Positions 1-10,078 of a stretch of 64,000 bases of DNA are shown here, one piece after another (within the stretch, counting starts at the first letter, position 1; every line of letters begins with the position of its first letter). The DNA lies in the NCBI RefSeq assembly GCF_900101745.1, contig NZ_FNAD01000004.1:303034-367033 (forward strand). The letters run 5' to 3'. This DNA is from Glycomyces harbinensis. Its GTDB lineage: Bacteria; Actinomycetota; Actinomycetes; Mycobacteriales; Micromonosporaceae. The notes beneath the pieces were generated by a model. That model was not told the origin of the DNA and did not search any database. It was given only the letters and a program-made list of their open reading frames with translations. The translations under genes were made by a program, and so were the position numbers.

Positions 1-2
1 TC

Positions 3-761
3 CTCGCCGAGGCCACCGTCGCGGCCGCGAAGCCCGTACCGGCGACGCCCGCACCGGAACCCGCCGCAGAGGCGGTCCCGGGCCCGAGCGCCGCCGCGCC
101 GCCGTGGGAGGACGAAGCGCCCCCGGCTCCGGCCGCCCCGGCGAGCAGTCCCGAACCGGCGGGCACCGACGACTGGGCCGGTGCCGAACCCGAGCCCGCC
201 CCCGGGGCGACGGCCTACGCCGCCCCCGAGAGCGTCGGCGCCGGCGGCGGCATGACCGCCGCGTCGATCCGGCGCCAGTGGGACCGGATCATGATGGCGG
301 TCAAGGACAAGAAGCGCACCACCGCCGCGCTCCTGTCCGAGGCCACGGTCGCCGACGCCACTGACACTGAAGTGGTGCTCGCGTTCAAGCACTCCTTCCA
401 CGCCGAGCAGTTGCAGAAGGAACCCGCCTACGGGGTCGTGGTGGGGGTGCTCGGCGAGGTGCTCGGCGGGAACTGGAAACTCCGGTGCGAGGTGGGGGAG
501 GTCGCGAACCTCCCAAAAGCGGGTCCGGGAGCGGCGCCGGCCCCGGCGCCTAGGAGCCCCGCGCCCGCATCGGCCCGTAACGCGAACGCCCCGGCCCGCC
601 AGGCCTCGGCCCCGGCCCGGGAGTCCTTCGAGGAGCCGCCGCCGCAGGACTACGACGAACCCAGCCCTGACGACCCGGTCGCCCCGGGCGGCTTCGGCAC
701 CAGCGAGGAGCAGGCCGTCAAGCTCCTGACGACCGCGTTCGGCGCCAAGCAGATCGTCTAG
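3..761 (+). CDS. dnaX: DNA polymerase III subunit gamma/tau, C-terminal part (5' truncated by window)
   Basis: The reading frame is open from base 3 and stops at 759-761, so only the C-terminal part of DnaX, the clamp-loader ATPase of the replicative polymerase, is present. About 80 residues of Ala/Pro/Glu-rich linker come first. They are followed by a folded segment that starts near base 252 (MTAASIRRQWDRIMMAVKDK) and resembles the DnaX C-terminal domain (SEATV, then FKHSFHAEQL), and then a second low-complexity acidic tail. The AAA+ core lies upstream of the window. The next two genes are ybaB and recR, the classic bacterial dnaX-ybaB-recR order, and this supports the call more strongly than the fragment alone. 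Confidence 0.88.
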   Translation, partial: LAEATVAAAKPVPATPAPEPAAEAVPGPSAAAPPWEDEAPPAPAAPASSPEPAGTDDWAGAEPEPAPGATAYAAPESVGAGGGMTAASIRRQWDRIMMAVKDKKRTTAALLSEATVADATDTEVVLAFKHSFHAEQLQKEPAYGVVVGVLGEVLGGNWKLRCEVGEVANLPKAGPGAAPAPAPRSPAPASARNANAPARQASAPARESFEEPPPQDYDEPSPDDPVAPGGFGTSEEQAVKLLTTAFGAKQIV

Positions 762-925
762 CGCCCGTCCTGCGCATCGAAACGGGTGCAAGGGGCTTCG
801 CGTTCCCGACCCGTTCGGGTGACAGGAGCGCCGCGGCGCCCGGTTCTTGTCGTACCCGCGCGGAAAGGTTGCGGCACGGTCCCCGGGTGGGTGGGGGTTA
901 GGGATGGTAGGTAGAACCTTGCGCT

Positions 926-950
926 AGGCAGGCAGGCAGGCAGGCGGGCA
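926..950. repeat. Short tetranucleotide (AGGC) tandem repeat
   Basis: About five tandem copies of AGGC/GGCA lie in the dnaX-ybaB gap. They are followed directly by a perfect 10-bp inverted repeat (961-970 with 972-981). Nothing indicates a function. The repeat could vary in length by slippage, and it lies upstream of the likely ybaB promoter. Confidence 0.6.
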
Positions 951-1057
951 GTCGGACGGCCGCCGAGCGGTCCGCTCGGCGGGTGCCCGCCCGCCCGGGC
1001 GGCTAGGCTGGCGGGGAACCGAGGAAATCCGAAGCCCACCGGCGAGGAGTGATCGCA

Positions 1058-1396
1058 ATGTTCCCTGGCGGAGACATGCAGAAGCTGTTGCAGCAGGCCC
1101 AGCAGATGCAGACCGACATGATGGCCGCGCAGGCCGAGCTGGCCAAGTCCGAAGTGAGCGCCTCGGCGGGCGGCGGCCTCGTGACCGCCACCGTCACCGG
1201 CGACGGCGAACTCGTCCGCGTCAAGATCGCCCCCGAGGCGGTCGACCCCGATGACGTCGAGACCCTCGAAGACCTCGTGCTCGCCGCCGTCCAGGCCGCG
1301 GGCGAGGACGCCAAGCGCCTCGCCGCCGAGAAGATGGGCCCGCTCGGCGACGCCCTCGGCGGCATGACCGGCGGCCTCGGCCTCCCCGGCATGTAG
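1058..1396 (+). CDS. ybaB: YbaB/EbfC family nucleoid-associated protein
   Basis: A 112-residue protein of the YbaB/EbfC family: small, dimeric DNA-binding proteins usually encoded next to recR. It has a methionine/glutamine-rich N-terminal helix ([18 protein letters not shown]), the typical [18 protein letters not shown] beta segment and a Gly/Met-rich tail. The ATG at 1058 is preferred over the in-frame GTG at 1049, because the purine-rich GGCGAGGA at 1041-1048 abuts the GTG but is well spaced from the ATG. It lies between dnaX and recR. Two much more divergent YbaB-like proteins occur in the toxin locus at 10075-10467 and 11425-11856. Confidence 0.93.
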   Translation: MFPGGDMQKLLQQAQQMQTDMMAAQAELAKSEVSASAGGGLVTATVTGDGELVRVKIAPEAVDPDDVETLEDLVLAAVQAAGEDAKRLAAEKMGPLGDALGGMTGGLGLPGM

Positions 1397-1471
1397 CCGG
1401 CCCCCGCACACCGACAGCGCACACCGACAGCGCACCTTGACCACGATCGAGCGGCGAGAAAAGAGAGATCC

Positions 1472-2068
1472 TTGTACGACGGCGCATTGGGCGACCTGAT
1501 CGAAGAGCTGGGCCAGTTGCCGGGCATCGGTCCCAAGAGCGCCCAGCGGCTCGCCTTCCACCTGCTCGCCTCCGAGAGCGCCGACGTCGAACGGCTCACC
1601 TCCGCGCTCGACCGGGTCAAGGCCCAGGTGCGGTTCTGCGAGACCTGCGGCAACGTCACCGAGGCCGAGCAGTGCAACATCTGCCGCGACCCCCGCCGCT
1701 CCGAGACGCTCATCTGCGTGGTCGAGGAACCCAAGGACGTCCTCGCCGTCGAGCGCACCGGCGAGTTCCGCGGGCGCTACCACGTGCTCGGCGGCGCCAT
1801 CAACCCGCTCGAAGGCATCGGCCCCGACGACCTGCGCATCCGTCAGCTCATGGTGCGCCTCCAGTCCGGCGAGACCAAGGAGCTCATCCTCGCCACCGAC
1901 CCCAACACCGAGGGCGAGGCCACCGCCACCTATCTGGCGATGCTCGTCAAGCCCATGGGGTTCAAGGTCACCCGGCTCGCCAGCGGCCTGCCCGTCGGCG
2001 GCGACCTCGAATACGCCGACGAGGTCACCCTCGGGCGCGCCTTCTCCGGCCGCCGCGACGTGGACTGA
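1472..2068 (+). CDS. recR: Recombination protein RecR
   Basis: RecR (198 aa) works with RecO and RecF to load RecA at gapped DNA. Three parts are visible: an N-terminal helix-hairpin-helix ([20 protein letters not shown], about residues 13-32), a four-cysteine zinc finger (C56, C59, C68, C71) and a Toprim domain that begins near [12 protein letters not shown]. Its length matches the family. The TTG at 1472 is chosen because it gives the conserved [15 protein letters not shown]-terminus, with a purine-rich AAGAGAGA just upstream. The gene follows ybaB after about 75 bp. Confidence 0.96.
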   Translation: MYDGALGDLIEELGQLPGIGPKSAQRLAFHLLASESADVERLTSALDRVKAQVRFCETCGNVTEAEQCNICRDPRRSETLICVVEEPKDVLAVERTGEFRGRYHVLGGAINPLEGIGPDDLRIRQLMVRLQSGETKELILATDPNTEGEATATYLAMLVKPMGFKVTRLASGLPVGGDLEYADEVTLGRAFSGRRDVD

Positions 2069-2317
2069 ACCACCGGACGTTCACCGGGTGTTCGGCGGGG
2101 AGCCCCGAGAAAGCGCTCCCTCGCCGGCCCTCAGGCGTGCCCTTTTCCATGTTCCATTGCGCCGCAACAGGTTTCACTCGCGTGCGATCCGTACGATTTG
2201 GGTAACAATAATCGCCGGTACGGTCACGATCACATAACGCTTAACAGTGCCGTAACTCACCTTGACCTAGGCTGTGTCTACCTCCGAATACCCAACGATC
2301 GACGGGTGAGACAACCT

Positions 2318-4060
2318 ATGCGCACGTCACCATTCCCAGTCAGGCGCGCCCTCGCCGCAGCGGCAGGCGCCGCCATGGCATTGGGCCTGTTCACAGCCTG
2401 CGGAAGTGACGGCGGCTCCGAAGGGGACGCCGACACCGCCGAGGACTTCGACTTCTCCTGTCCCGAGCGCACCGACGGGGACCCCGCCCCCGACGAGGCC
2501 GCGAACGAGTCCCAGCCCTTCGTCTTCGGCTCGCCCGGAGACCCGACGAGCATCGACCCGGTGCTCGCCTCGGACGGCGAGACCTTCCGCGTCACCCGCC
2601 AGATCTTCGAGACCCTCATCAGCACCGACTGCACCGACAACGCGCCCGGCCTGGCCGAATCCTGGGACCAGAACCCCGAAGGCACCGAGTGGACCTTCCA
2701 CCTCCGCGAGGGCGTGACCTTCCACGACGGCGACGCCCTCGACGGCGCCGCCGTGTGCGCGAACTTCGACCGGTGGGCGAACTTCAAGGGCGGCTACCAG
2801 TCCCCGAACTTCTCCTACTACTACTCGGCGATCTTCGGCGGCTTCGCCGAGAACGACCCCGAGATGGGCATCGAGACCGAGTCGCTCTACGAGGGCTGCA
2901 CCGCAGACGGCCTCGACGCCACGATCAGCCTGAGCAAGTACACGTCCAGCTTCCCGGGCGCGTTCTCCCTGAGCTCCTTCTCGATCCTCAGCCCGACCTC
3001 GATCGCGGCCATCGCCGACGTCCCGCTCGAAGCGGCCGACTCGCCCCTGCCCGAGTACTCCCAGACCGCCGGCACCCTCGCCGGCACCGGCGCGTTCACG
3101 CTGACCGACTGGAACCACTCCGAGCAGCAGGTGACCCTCACCCGCAACGACGACTACTGGGGTGAGAAGGCCGGGGTCAAGACCCTGATCTTCCGCACCA
3201 TCTCCGACGAGACCGCCCGCCGCCAGGCCCTCGAGGCCGGCGACATCCACGGCTACGACCTCGCCGCCCCCGCCGACGTGCAGCCGCTGCTCGACGCCGG
3301 CTTCCAGGTCCCCGTCCGCGGCGTCTTCAACCTCCTCTACCTCGCCTACACGCAGGGCCAGGCGCCGCTCGAGGACCACGCCGTCCGCGAGGCCCTCTCC
3401 TACGCCGTCGACCGCCAGCGCATCGTCGACAACGTGCTGCCGCCGGGCGGCCTGGTCGCCAACCAGTTCCAGCCGCCGAGCCTCGAAGGCTGGTCGGAGG
3501 ACGTCGTCGAGTACGAGTACGACACCGAGAAGGCCAAGGACATGCTCGCCGAAGCGGGCCAGGAGGACCTGAGCCTCACGTTCTGCTACCCGACCGACGT
3601 GACCCGGCCGTACATGCCGGCGCCGAAGGACATCTTCGACATGATCGCCGCCGACCTCGAGGCCGCCGGCGTCACCGTCGAGGCCAAGCCCATCACCTGG
3701 GTCGAGTACATCCCGACCACGCGCTCGGGCGAGTGCCCGCTGTACCTGCTGGGCTGGACGGGCGACTTCTCCGACCCGTACAACTTCCTCGGCACCTGGT
3801 TCGCCGCCCCCTCCACCGAGTGGGGCTTCGACAACGCGGAGGTCTTCGACTCGATCGCCGCCGCCAACACCGAGCCGGACGAGGCCACCCGCGTGGACCT
3901 CTGGAAGACCGCGAACGAGGCCGTGATGGAAGAGCTCCCGGGCCTGCCGCTCTCGTCCTCCCCGCCCTCGATCGCCTTCGCGGCGAACGTATACCCGCCG
4001 GACGTCTCCCCGCTCACGCAGGAGGACTTCTCGCAGGTCTACTTCACCGCCGGATCCTGA
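2318..4060 (+). CDS. ABC transporter substrate-binding lipoprotein, oligopeptide family (SBP_bac_5)
   Basis: A 580-residue extracytoplasmic solute-binding protein of family 5, which captures di- or oligopeptides (less often nickel or sugars). The N-terminus is a lipoprotein signal: Arg-rich start, hydrophobic stretch, then LFTAC with Cys28 as the lipidation site. The mature part begins with an acidic linker, then SQPFVFGSPGDPTSIDPVLA and WTFHLREGVTFHDGDAL, both typical of DppA/OppA-like proteins. ATG 2318 is used; an in-frame GTG at 2306 is an alternative. Four transporter genes follow on the same strand. Peptides are the likeliest substrate, but the exact ligand cannot be read from sequence. 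Confidence 0.93.
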   Translation: MRTSPFPVRRALAAAAGAAMALGLFTACGSDGGSEGDADTAEDFDFSCPERTDGDPAPDEAANESQPFVFGSPGDPTSIDPVLASDGETFRVTRQIFETLISTDCTDNAPGLAESWDQNPEGTEWTFHLREGVTFHDGDALDGAAVCANFDRWANFKGGYQSPNFSYYYSAIFGGFAENDPEMGIETESLYEGCTADGLDATISLSKYTSSFPGAFSLSSFSILSPTSIAAIADVPLEAADSPLPEYSQTAGTLAGTGAFTLTDWNHSEQQVTLTRNDDYWGEKAGVKTLIFRTISDETARRQALEAGDIHGYDLAAPADVQPLLDAGFQVPVRGVFNLLYLAYTQGQAPLEDHAVREALSYAVDRQRIVDNVLPPGGLVANQFQPPSLEGWSEDVVEYEYDTEKAKDMLAEAGQEDLSLTFCYPTDVTRPYMPAPKDIFDMIAADLEAAGVTVEAKPITWVEYIPTTRSGECPLYLLGWTGDFSDPYNFLGTWFAAPSTEWGFDNAEVFDSIAAANTEPDEATRVDLWKTANEAVMEELPGLPLSSSPPSIAFAANVYPPDVSPLTQEDFSQVYFTAGS

Positions 4061-4081
4061 CGAAACGATTTACAGCGAAAC

Positions 4082-5089
4082 ATGCTGCGCTACACCGTTA
4101 AGCGCCTCCTGCAGTTGTCCGTGGCGCTCTTGGGACTCTCGCTGCTGCTGTTCGCGTGGTTCAAAGCCCTCCCGGGCGGACCCGAGAACCGGCTGCTCCC
4201 CGAGAACGCCACGGACCAACAGCGGGAGGCGCTGCGGGCCTCCCTGGGGCTCGACGACCCCGTGTGGGTCCAGTACGGCGAATTCCTGGGACGGATCGTC
4301 CGCCTCGACTTCGGATCCTCGTTGTCGAGCGGGCGACCCGTCGCCACCGAACTCGCCGACCGCCTGCCCGCGACGATCGAACTGTCGCTGGCGGCCATGC
4401 TCATCGCCGTGGGCGTGGGCATCCCGCTCGGGTACCTCGCGGCCAAGCGCCGCGGGACCTGGCTGGACTTCACCGCGGTGTCCGGCTCCCTGCTGGGCAC
4501 GTGCATCCCGATCTTCTTCCTCGCGGCCATGCTGAAGGTGGTGTTCGCCCAGGAGCTGGGCCTGCTGCCCACCGCGTTCCGCCTCTCGGCCGGAGCCCAG
4601 TACACCGACGTGACCGGCCTGCGCGTCCTCGACGGGCTCATAACCGGCGAGTTCGACGTCGCCTGGGACGCACTGCTGCACCTGGTGCTGCCGGCGATCG
4701 CGCTCGCGTCGATCCCCCTCGCCGTCATCGTCCGCATCACGCGGGCGAGCGTGCTCGACGTGGTCGGCGAGGACTACGTGCGCACCGCCGACGCCAAGGG
4801 CCTCAAGCCCGCGACGATCCGCGGGCGCCACGTCATGCGCAACGCCATGCTGCCGATCGCGACGATCATCGGCCTGCTCCTGGGAAGCCTGTTCGCGGGG
4901 GCGGTCTTGACCGAGAGCGTGTTCGCCTTCGGCGGCATCGGATCGTTCGTGTACCAGGCGACGACCGAGCGCGACTACCCGGCGCTCATGGGCTTCATCC
5001 TCGTGATCGCCGTGTTCTACGTCGTCATCAACCTGATCGTGGACCTGTCCTACGGATTCCTCGACCCGAGAGTGCGGGTGCGGAAGTGA
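4082..5089 (+). CDS. Oligopeptide ABC transporter permease (DppB/OppB type)
   Basis: First of two permease subunits (335 aa, about six membrane helices). It begins MLRYTVKRLLQLSVALLGLS, the characteristic DppB-type first helix, and continues with PGGPENR. The cytoplasmic EAA-type loop that contacts the ATPases is near RTADAKGLKPATIRGRHVMR. A large extracytoplasmic loop lies between helices 1 and 2. The gene starts 21 bp after the binding protein and its stop overlaps the next start (GTGA), indicating translational coupling. Confidence 0.94.
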   Translation: MLRYTVKRLLQLSVALLGLSLLLFAWFKALPGGPENRLLPENATDQQREALRASLGLDDPVWVQYGEFLGRIVRLDFGSSLSSGRPVATELADRLPATIELSLAAMLIAVGVGIPLGYLAAKRRGTWLDFTAVSGSLLGTCIPIFFLAAMLKVVFAQELGLLPTAFRLSAGAQYTDVTGLRVLDGLITGEFDVAWDALLHLVLPAIALASIPLAVIVRITRASVLDVVGEDYVRTADAKGLKPATIRGRHVMRNAMLPIATIIGLLLGSLFAGAVLTESVFAFGGIGSFVYQATTERDYPALMGFILVIAVFYVVINLIVDLSYGFLDPRVRVRK

Positions 5090-6047
5090 CCATCGCGAAG
5101 ATCGAGAAGCTCGACCGCCTCGTCGAGGCCACCGCGACCGCGCGCGACGCCCAGTCCGGTTCGCTGGTGCGTCAGTCGCTGCGGCGCCTGCGCCGCTCGC
5201 CGATGGCCGTGACCGGCGCGGTCATCGTGGGCCTGTTCGTCATCGTCGCGGTCCTCGGACCGCTGCTCGCGCCCTACGACCCGACGGCGCAGACCTGGGG
5301 CCGGGAGGTCTTCCTCAACCGGGCGATCTTCCCGGGCCCGCGCGCCGAGAACTGGTTCGGCCTGGACCACCTGGGCCGGGACATGTTCTCGCGCATGATC
5401 ATCGGTGCGCGCCAGACGCTGCTCGTGGGCGTCGTCGCGACCCTGATCGGCCTCTTGGCCGGGGCCGTCATCGGCGGCGTGGCCGCCGCGGCGGGCACCT
5501 TCGGGGGCCGCTGGGGCGAACGCGTGGAGGCGGTCATCATGCGGACCGTCGACGTCGCGCTGGCGATCCCGATGCTGCTGCTGGCGTTGAGCGTCGCGGC
5601 TCTGCTGGGCCCGTCGCTGAGCACGGTGATGATCGCCGTGGGCGTCGCGCAGATCCCGATCTTCGCGCGGCTGCTGCGGGGATCGATGCTGGCGCAGGCG
5701 CATTCGGACTACGTGCTGTCGGCGATCGCCCTCGGCGTCCCCAAGGGGCGGATCGTGGTCTCGCACATCCTGCCGAACTCGCTGGGGCCGGTGATCGTGC
5801 AGGCGACGCTGGTGCTGGCGACGGCCATCATCGAGGCCGCCGCGCTGTCGTACCTGGGCCTGGGCAACCCCGACCCGGGCAGCGCCGAATGGGGCACCAT
5901 GCTCGCGGACGCCCAGCGGTTCCTCTCGGGCGCACCGCAGCTGGCGATCTATCCGGCGGTCGCCATCATCGTCACGGCGCTGGGCTTCACCCTTCTGGGC
6001 GAGGCCATGCGCGAATCGCTCGACCCCAGGCTGAGGAGGCAGGAGTA

Positions 6048-6048
<1 letters not shown>
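5086..6048 (+). CDS. Oligopeptide ABC transporter permease (DppC/OppC type)
   Basis: Second permease subunit (320 aa). The GTG at 5086 overlaps the previous stop as GTGA and gives an N-terminus VTIAKIEKLDRL, followed by a basic stretch (RQSLRRLRRSPMAVTG) before the first membrane helix, as in DppC proteins. FGLDHLGRDMFSRMIIGARQTL is the conserved DppC signature, and the coupling loop is near LSAIALGVPKGRIVVSHILPNS. It forms the membrane channel with the 4082-5089 product. Confidence 0.94.
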
Positions 6049-7120
<1,072 letters not shown>

Positions 7121-7124
<4 letters not shown>

Positions 7125-8218
7125 GCACCGAGCCCGTCGAGAACGCCGCGCCGCACGTCCCCGCCCAGCGCACGGAGGAGCCCGACTTGAGCGTGCAGGA
7201 GACCGACTCGCCCGAGGGCGCATCCGCCGCGCCGCAGGAGCGCGGCGCGCCGCTGCTGGAGGTGGAGGGGCTCGAGGTCCACTTCCCGATCCGGCGCGGC
7301 ATCGTCGTCGAGCGCACGGTCGGCCACGTCCGCGCGGTCGACGGCGTCGGCCTGAAGGTCGACGCCGGGGGCACCTACGGCCTCGTCGGCGAGTCCGGTT
7401 GCGGCAAGACCACGTTCGGCCGGGCCGTGCTGCGCCTCGAGGAGCCCACCGCGGGCCGTGTCCGCCTCGGCGACGAGGACGTCACCGCTCTGAAGGGCGA
7501 ACGCCTGCGGCGCTTCCGCTCCAAGATGCAGATGGTGTTCCAGGACCCGCTGGGCTCGCTCAACCCGAGGCACAATGTGGACATGCTCCTGGCGGAGCCG
7601 CTGAAGGTCCACGGGGTCGGCTCGAAGGCCGAGCGGCGCAAGCTCGCGGTCGAGACGCTCGACGCGGTGGGCCTGCCGAAGTCGGTGATGGAACGCTATC
7701 CGCACGAGTTCTCCGGCGGCCAGCGCCAGCGCCTGGGCATCGCGCGGGCGCTGATGCTGCGGCCCGACCTGATCGTCTGCGACGAGCCGGTGAGCGCCCT
7801 GGACGTGTCGATCCAGGCGCAGGTGATGAACCTGCTCGACGAGCTGCAGGGCGAGTTCGGGCTGACGTACCTGGTGATCGCCCACGACCTGGCGGTGGTG
7901 CGCCACCTGTCGGACCGCGTGGGGGTCATGTACCTGGGCAAGCTCGTGGAGGAGGCCGACTCCGAGTCGATCTACGAGCACCCGCGCCACCCTTACACGA
8001 AGGCGCTGCTTTCGGCGGTGCCGCAACCGGATCCGGAGATCGAGGCGAACCGGGAGCGGATCATCCTCAAGGGCGACCTGCCGTCCCCGGCGAACCCGCC
8101 GTCGGGCTGCCGCTTCCGGACCCGCTGCCCGTGGGCCGAGGACATCTGCGCCGAGGTCGAGCCGGAATGGCGCGAAGCGGCGAGCGGCCACAAGGTGGCC
8201 TGCCACTTCGACCTGTGA
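7121..8218 (+). CDS. Oligopeptide ABC transporter ATP-binding protein (DppF type)
   Basis: Second ATPase (365 aa), starting at ATG 7121 in an ATGA overlap. Walker A is GESGCGKTTFGR, the Q-loop region is FQDPLGSLNPRH, the signature is FSGGQRQRLGIARAL and Walker B is LIVCDEPVSALD. The C-terminus has the oligopeptide motif GCRFRTRCPWAEDIC. The first 40 or so residues are an acidic, low-complexity extension before the ABC domain begins at LLEVEGLEVHFPI. It is expected to pair with the 6048-7124 product. A strong hairpin follows the stop. Confidence 0.94.
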
Positions 8219-8222
8219 CGCT

Positions 8223-8277
8223 CCGCTTGCACGCATCGGCCCGGCGCGGAACGCGCCGGGCCGATGCGTGCAAGCGG
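8223..8277. terminator. 26-bp perfect hairpin, bidirectional terminator
   Basis: A perfect 26-bp inverted repeat (8223-8248 with 8252-8277) with a GAA loop fills the gap between the convergent ABC operon (stop 8218) and the toxin-locus gene ending at 8280. There is no long T-run. GC-rich hairpins of this kind between convergent genes commonly act as terminators in actinobacteria. Confidence 0.85.
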
Positions 8278-8279
8278 GT

Positions 8280-8732
8280 CTATTCGGGGCCGCGGGCGGG
8301 AATCCCCTCGATCGCGCCGCGGTAGGGGTGGCGCCGTCCGAAGGTCTCCTCCCACAGCAGCAGGTCGCCTTCGGCCGGAGCGAGGTCGGGACGGTAGACG
8401 CGGCTGGGCCGGGGCTCGCCGTTCGCCCGGCACACGACCGCCCAGAGCGCTTCGAGGGCGGACTTGAACTGCGCGAACGGGATGCTCTTGCTCCGCGACG
8501 GATCGAAGTGGTCCTCCAGGATCGCGTGGTCCGGGGTCAGTTCCACGGCGACCGACTCGCCGCCGACGACCTCCCGCCGCGACCGCCCCTGCTCGATCTG
8601 CGCGACGCAGTACAGGCCCACGAGGCACTTGTAGGGGTCGTCGCCGATGTCGAGCACCAGGAACGTGCCGAGGGTGTCGTCGTACTCCTCGGGGACCTCC
8701 AGGACCCCGTGGTCGTTGAAGCGCATGCTCAT
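8280..8732 (-). CDS. Unrecognised protein, probable immunity partner of the EndoU-type nuclease
   Basis: A 150-residue cytoplasmic protein with no signal peptide or membrane segment, beginning MSMRFNDHGVLEVPEEYDD. I do not recognise a family. It is moderately acidic and mixed in composition (VLDIGDDPYKCLVGLYC; LLLWEETFGRRHPY). The role is inferred only from position: it is the last gene of the block and its ATG overlaps the stop of the EndoU-type gene (ATGA), which is the usual arrangement of a toxin followed by its immunity gene. It ends 3 bp from the large hairpin. It could instead be an unrelated accessory protein. Confidence 0.6.
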   Translation of the reverse strand: MSMRFNDHGVLEVPEEYDDTLGTFLVLDIGDDPYKCLVGLYCVAQIEQGRSRREVVGGESVAVELTPDHAILEDHFDPSRSKSIPFAQFKSALEALWAVVCRANGEPRPSRVYRPDLAPAEGDLLLWEETFGRRHPYRGAIEGIPARGPE

Positions 8733-9259
8733 GGCCTTCCCGTCTGCTGGTTCCCCGAGGGGAAGCCGTGGCCGATGTTCCCGGTGGCCGGATCGTACCG
8801 GCCTTCGATCCAGACGCCGTCCGCGAAGCCCTTCCAGGTGCCTTTCGCGGCGTCTTTGGAGACACTGGTCCGGAAGGCCTCGCTGGTCGCGTCGTCGATG
8901 CGCTCGGCGCTCCAGTCGTTGGGGAAGAACGTGCTCTTTCCGTCGGTGGTGAGCTTCGGGACCCATGGCGGCGGGGGTTTCGGGTTCTTGATCTCGATCG
9001 TCGCGGAGTAGACGCCGTTGTCCCAGCGGTCGCCGACCGGGCCGATGCGGCGGCCGGGGTGGTCGACGCCTCCGGGCCGGTGGTGGTACCCGGTCGCGGT
9101 CAGGGCGTTGTCCTTCTTGCTGTAGGTGATGCCGCCGACCTGCTGGTGGCGCAGCCGCTCGGCCGACATGCGGGTGCCCCCGCCCGCGCGATTGCGTACG
9201 GCCGGGTGGTTGAGGTAGTTGATCGCCTGCTTGATGAGTCCTTTGTGCTTGCCCGCCAT
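8729..9259 (-). CDS. EndoU-type ribonuclease toxin domain protein
   Basis: A 176-residue protein whose C-terminal two thirds match the bacterial EndoU nuclease pattern found in contact-dependent and type VII toxins. Seen: TGYHHRPGGVDHP with candidate catalytic His59/60 and His67, NGVYSATIEI, WVPK, then KSTFFPNDWSAERI (residues 108-121) and a final GVWIEGRY...GNIGHGFP. EndoU enzymes cut RNA with two His and a Lys; Lys108 is a candidate. There is no signal peptide or secretion domain in this polypeptide. Its ATG overlaps the stop of the CpnT-N-like gene (TGATG), so toxin and delivery domain are separate proteins. The start MAGKHKGLIKQAINYL is taken from that overlap. Confidence 0.82.
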   Translation of the reverse strand: MAGKHKGLIKQAINYLNHPAVRNRAGGGTRMSAERLRHQQVGGITYSKKDNALTATGYHHRPGGVDHPGRRIGPVGDRWDNGVYSATIEIKNPKPPPPWVPKLTTDGKSTFFPNDWSAERIDDATSEAFRTSVSKDAAKGTWKGFADGVWIEGRYDPATGNIGHGFPSGNQQTGRP

Positions 9260-9753
9260 CAGCCCTCCAGGATCGCGGTGACGGCCTGCTCGATGGCGAG
9301 CCCGATGGCCTCTTTCGCGGCCTGCTTGACGGCGATGACCGCGACGCCCGCGAGGCCGCCGGACGCGATCGCCGCCGCTATCGCCGCGACGATGGCGAAC
9401 GCGGTGGCGATGAGCTCGCCGATGATGTAGATCTTCAGGCCGATGACGATGAGCGCGCACGCCTGGAGCGCGGTGCCGGTGACGCCGGCGCCGGTCGCGC
9501 CGTCCTCCAGCGATTTCGGCGGGCTGTCCTCCTTCTGCCACCAGGTCTTGAACGCGTCGATGTCCGCGCCGGTGCTGTCGTCCCAGACCGCGGCCGCGGT
9601 GGCGTCCGCCTCGGTGCGGCGGGCGGCGATGTCGGTGCCGAGCGCCGTCCACGCCGCGCCGAGCGCCGCGATCTCGTCCTCGTCGGCCTTGGGGAATTCG
9701 AGACCCAGTTCGCTCATGAGGCCGGTCAGCCAGTCGGGGAGGGTGATCGCCAT
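9259..9753 (-). CDS. CpnT-N-like / WXG100-type secretion-domain protein (cassette 2)
   Basis: A 164-residue protein that resembles the N-terminal region of CpnT-like type VII substrates. It starts MAITLPDWLTGLMSELGLEFP, has a helical hairpin that contains DIDAFKTWWQKEDSPPKSLEDG, and ends in a very hydrophobic Ala/Ile-rich half (about residues 95-160) able to form membrane-embedded helices. It is clearly homologous to the 10599-11093 product: same length, same start, shared AFKTWW motif. In known systems such a domain is fused to a toxin; here the EndoU-type protein follows as a separate overlapping gene. Confidence 0.78.
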   Translation of the reverse strand: MAITLPDWLTGLMSELGLEFPKADEDEIAALGAAWTALGTDIAARRTEADATAAAVWDDSTGADIDAFKTWWQKEDSPPKSLEDGATGAGVTGTALQACALIVIGLKIYIIGELIATAFAIVAAIAAAIASGGLAGVAVIAVKQAAKEAIGLAIEQAVTAILEG

Positions 9754-9754
9754 G

Positions 9755-10078
9755 TCAGCCGCCCGTCTCGTCCCGCAGCCGCCCGAAGTCGCGGGCGGCG
9801 CTGCCGTCCGCCTTGCGCCAGGTCTGGGCGAACTCCTCGAGGTCGCCGCCGGCCTCCTTGACGCCGAGCGCCGATTCGTAGAACACGTTGAGCGCCGTGT
9901 CGAGCACCTCGGCGTGCTGCTCCTGCATGATCCGCCCGATCTCGCCGTCGCCGAAGCAGCCCTCCAGTGCGGCCGCGGTGTCCCTGAGCAGGTCGACGGC
10001 GACATTGATCGCCTCGGCCGTCTCGGTGAGCTTCCGGCCCTGCGCTTCGACCTCGTCGGGGTTGTGCCGCACGGTCAT
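9755..10078 (-). CDS. EspC/WXG100-like type VII secretion target (cassette 2)
   Basis: A 107-residue all-helical protein (MTVRHNPDEVEAQGRKLTET...) with the size and heptad-like pattern of EspC/WXG100 small secreted partners. It lacks a strict WXG; a WRKADGS segment lies near the C-terminus. Its start overlaps the YbaB-like gene stop and its stop is one base from the next start. It is paralogous in place and pattern to 11093-11425. It probably heterodimerises with a partner for export, by analogy with EsxE/EsxF upstream of CpnT in Mycobacterium tuberculosis; this role is inferred. Confidence 0.72.
   Translation of the reverse strand: MTVRHNPDEVEAQGRKLTETAEAINVAVDLLRDTAAALEGCFGDGEIGRIMQEQHAEVLDTALNVFYESALGVKEAGGDLEEFAQTWRKADGSAARDFGRLRDETGG

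Noticed and set aside
8223..8277. Insertion-sequence terminal repeat
   Set aside because: The 26-bp inverted repeat has a 3-base loop and no transposase or target duplication; a terminator is simpler.
9259..10005. Longer start for the CpnT-N-like protein of cassette 2
   Set aside because: The extra N-terminal 84 residues are a shadow of the EspC-like gene; the ATG at 9753 matches the paralogue start MAI-LP.
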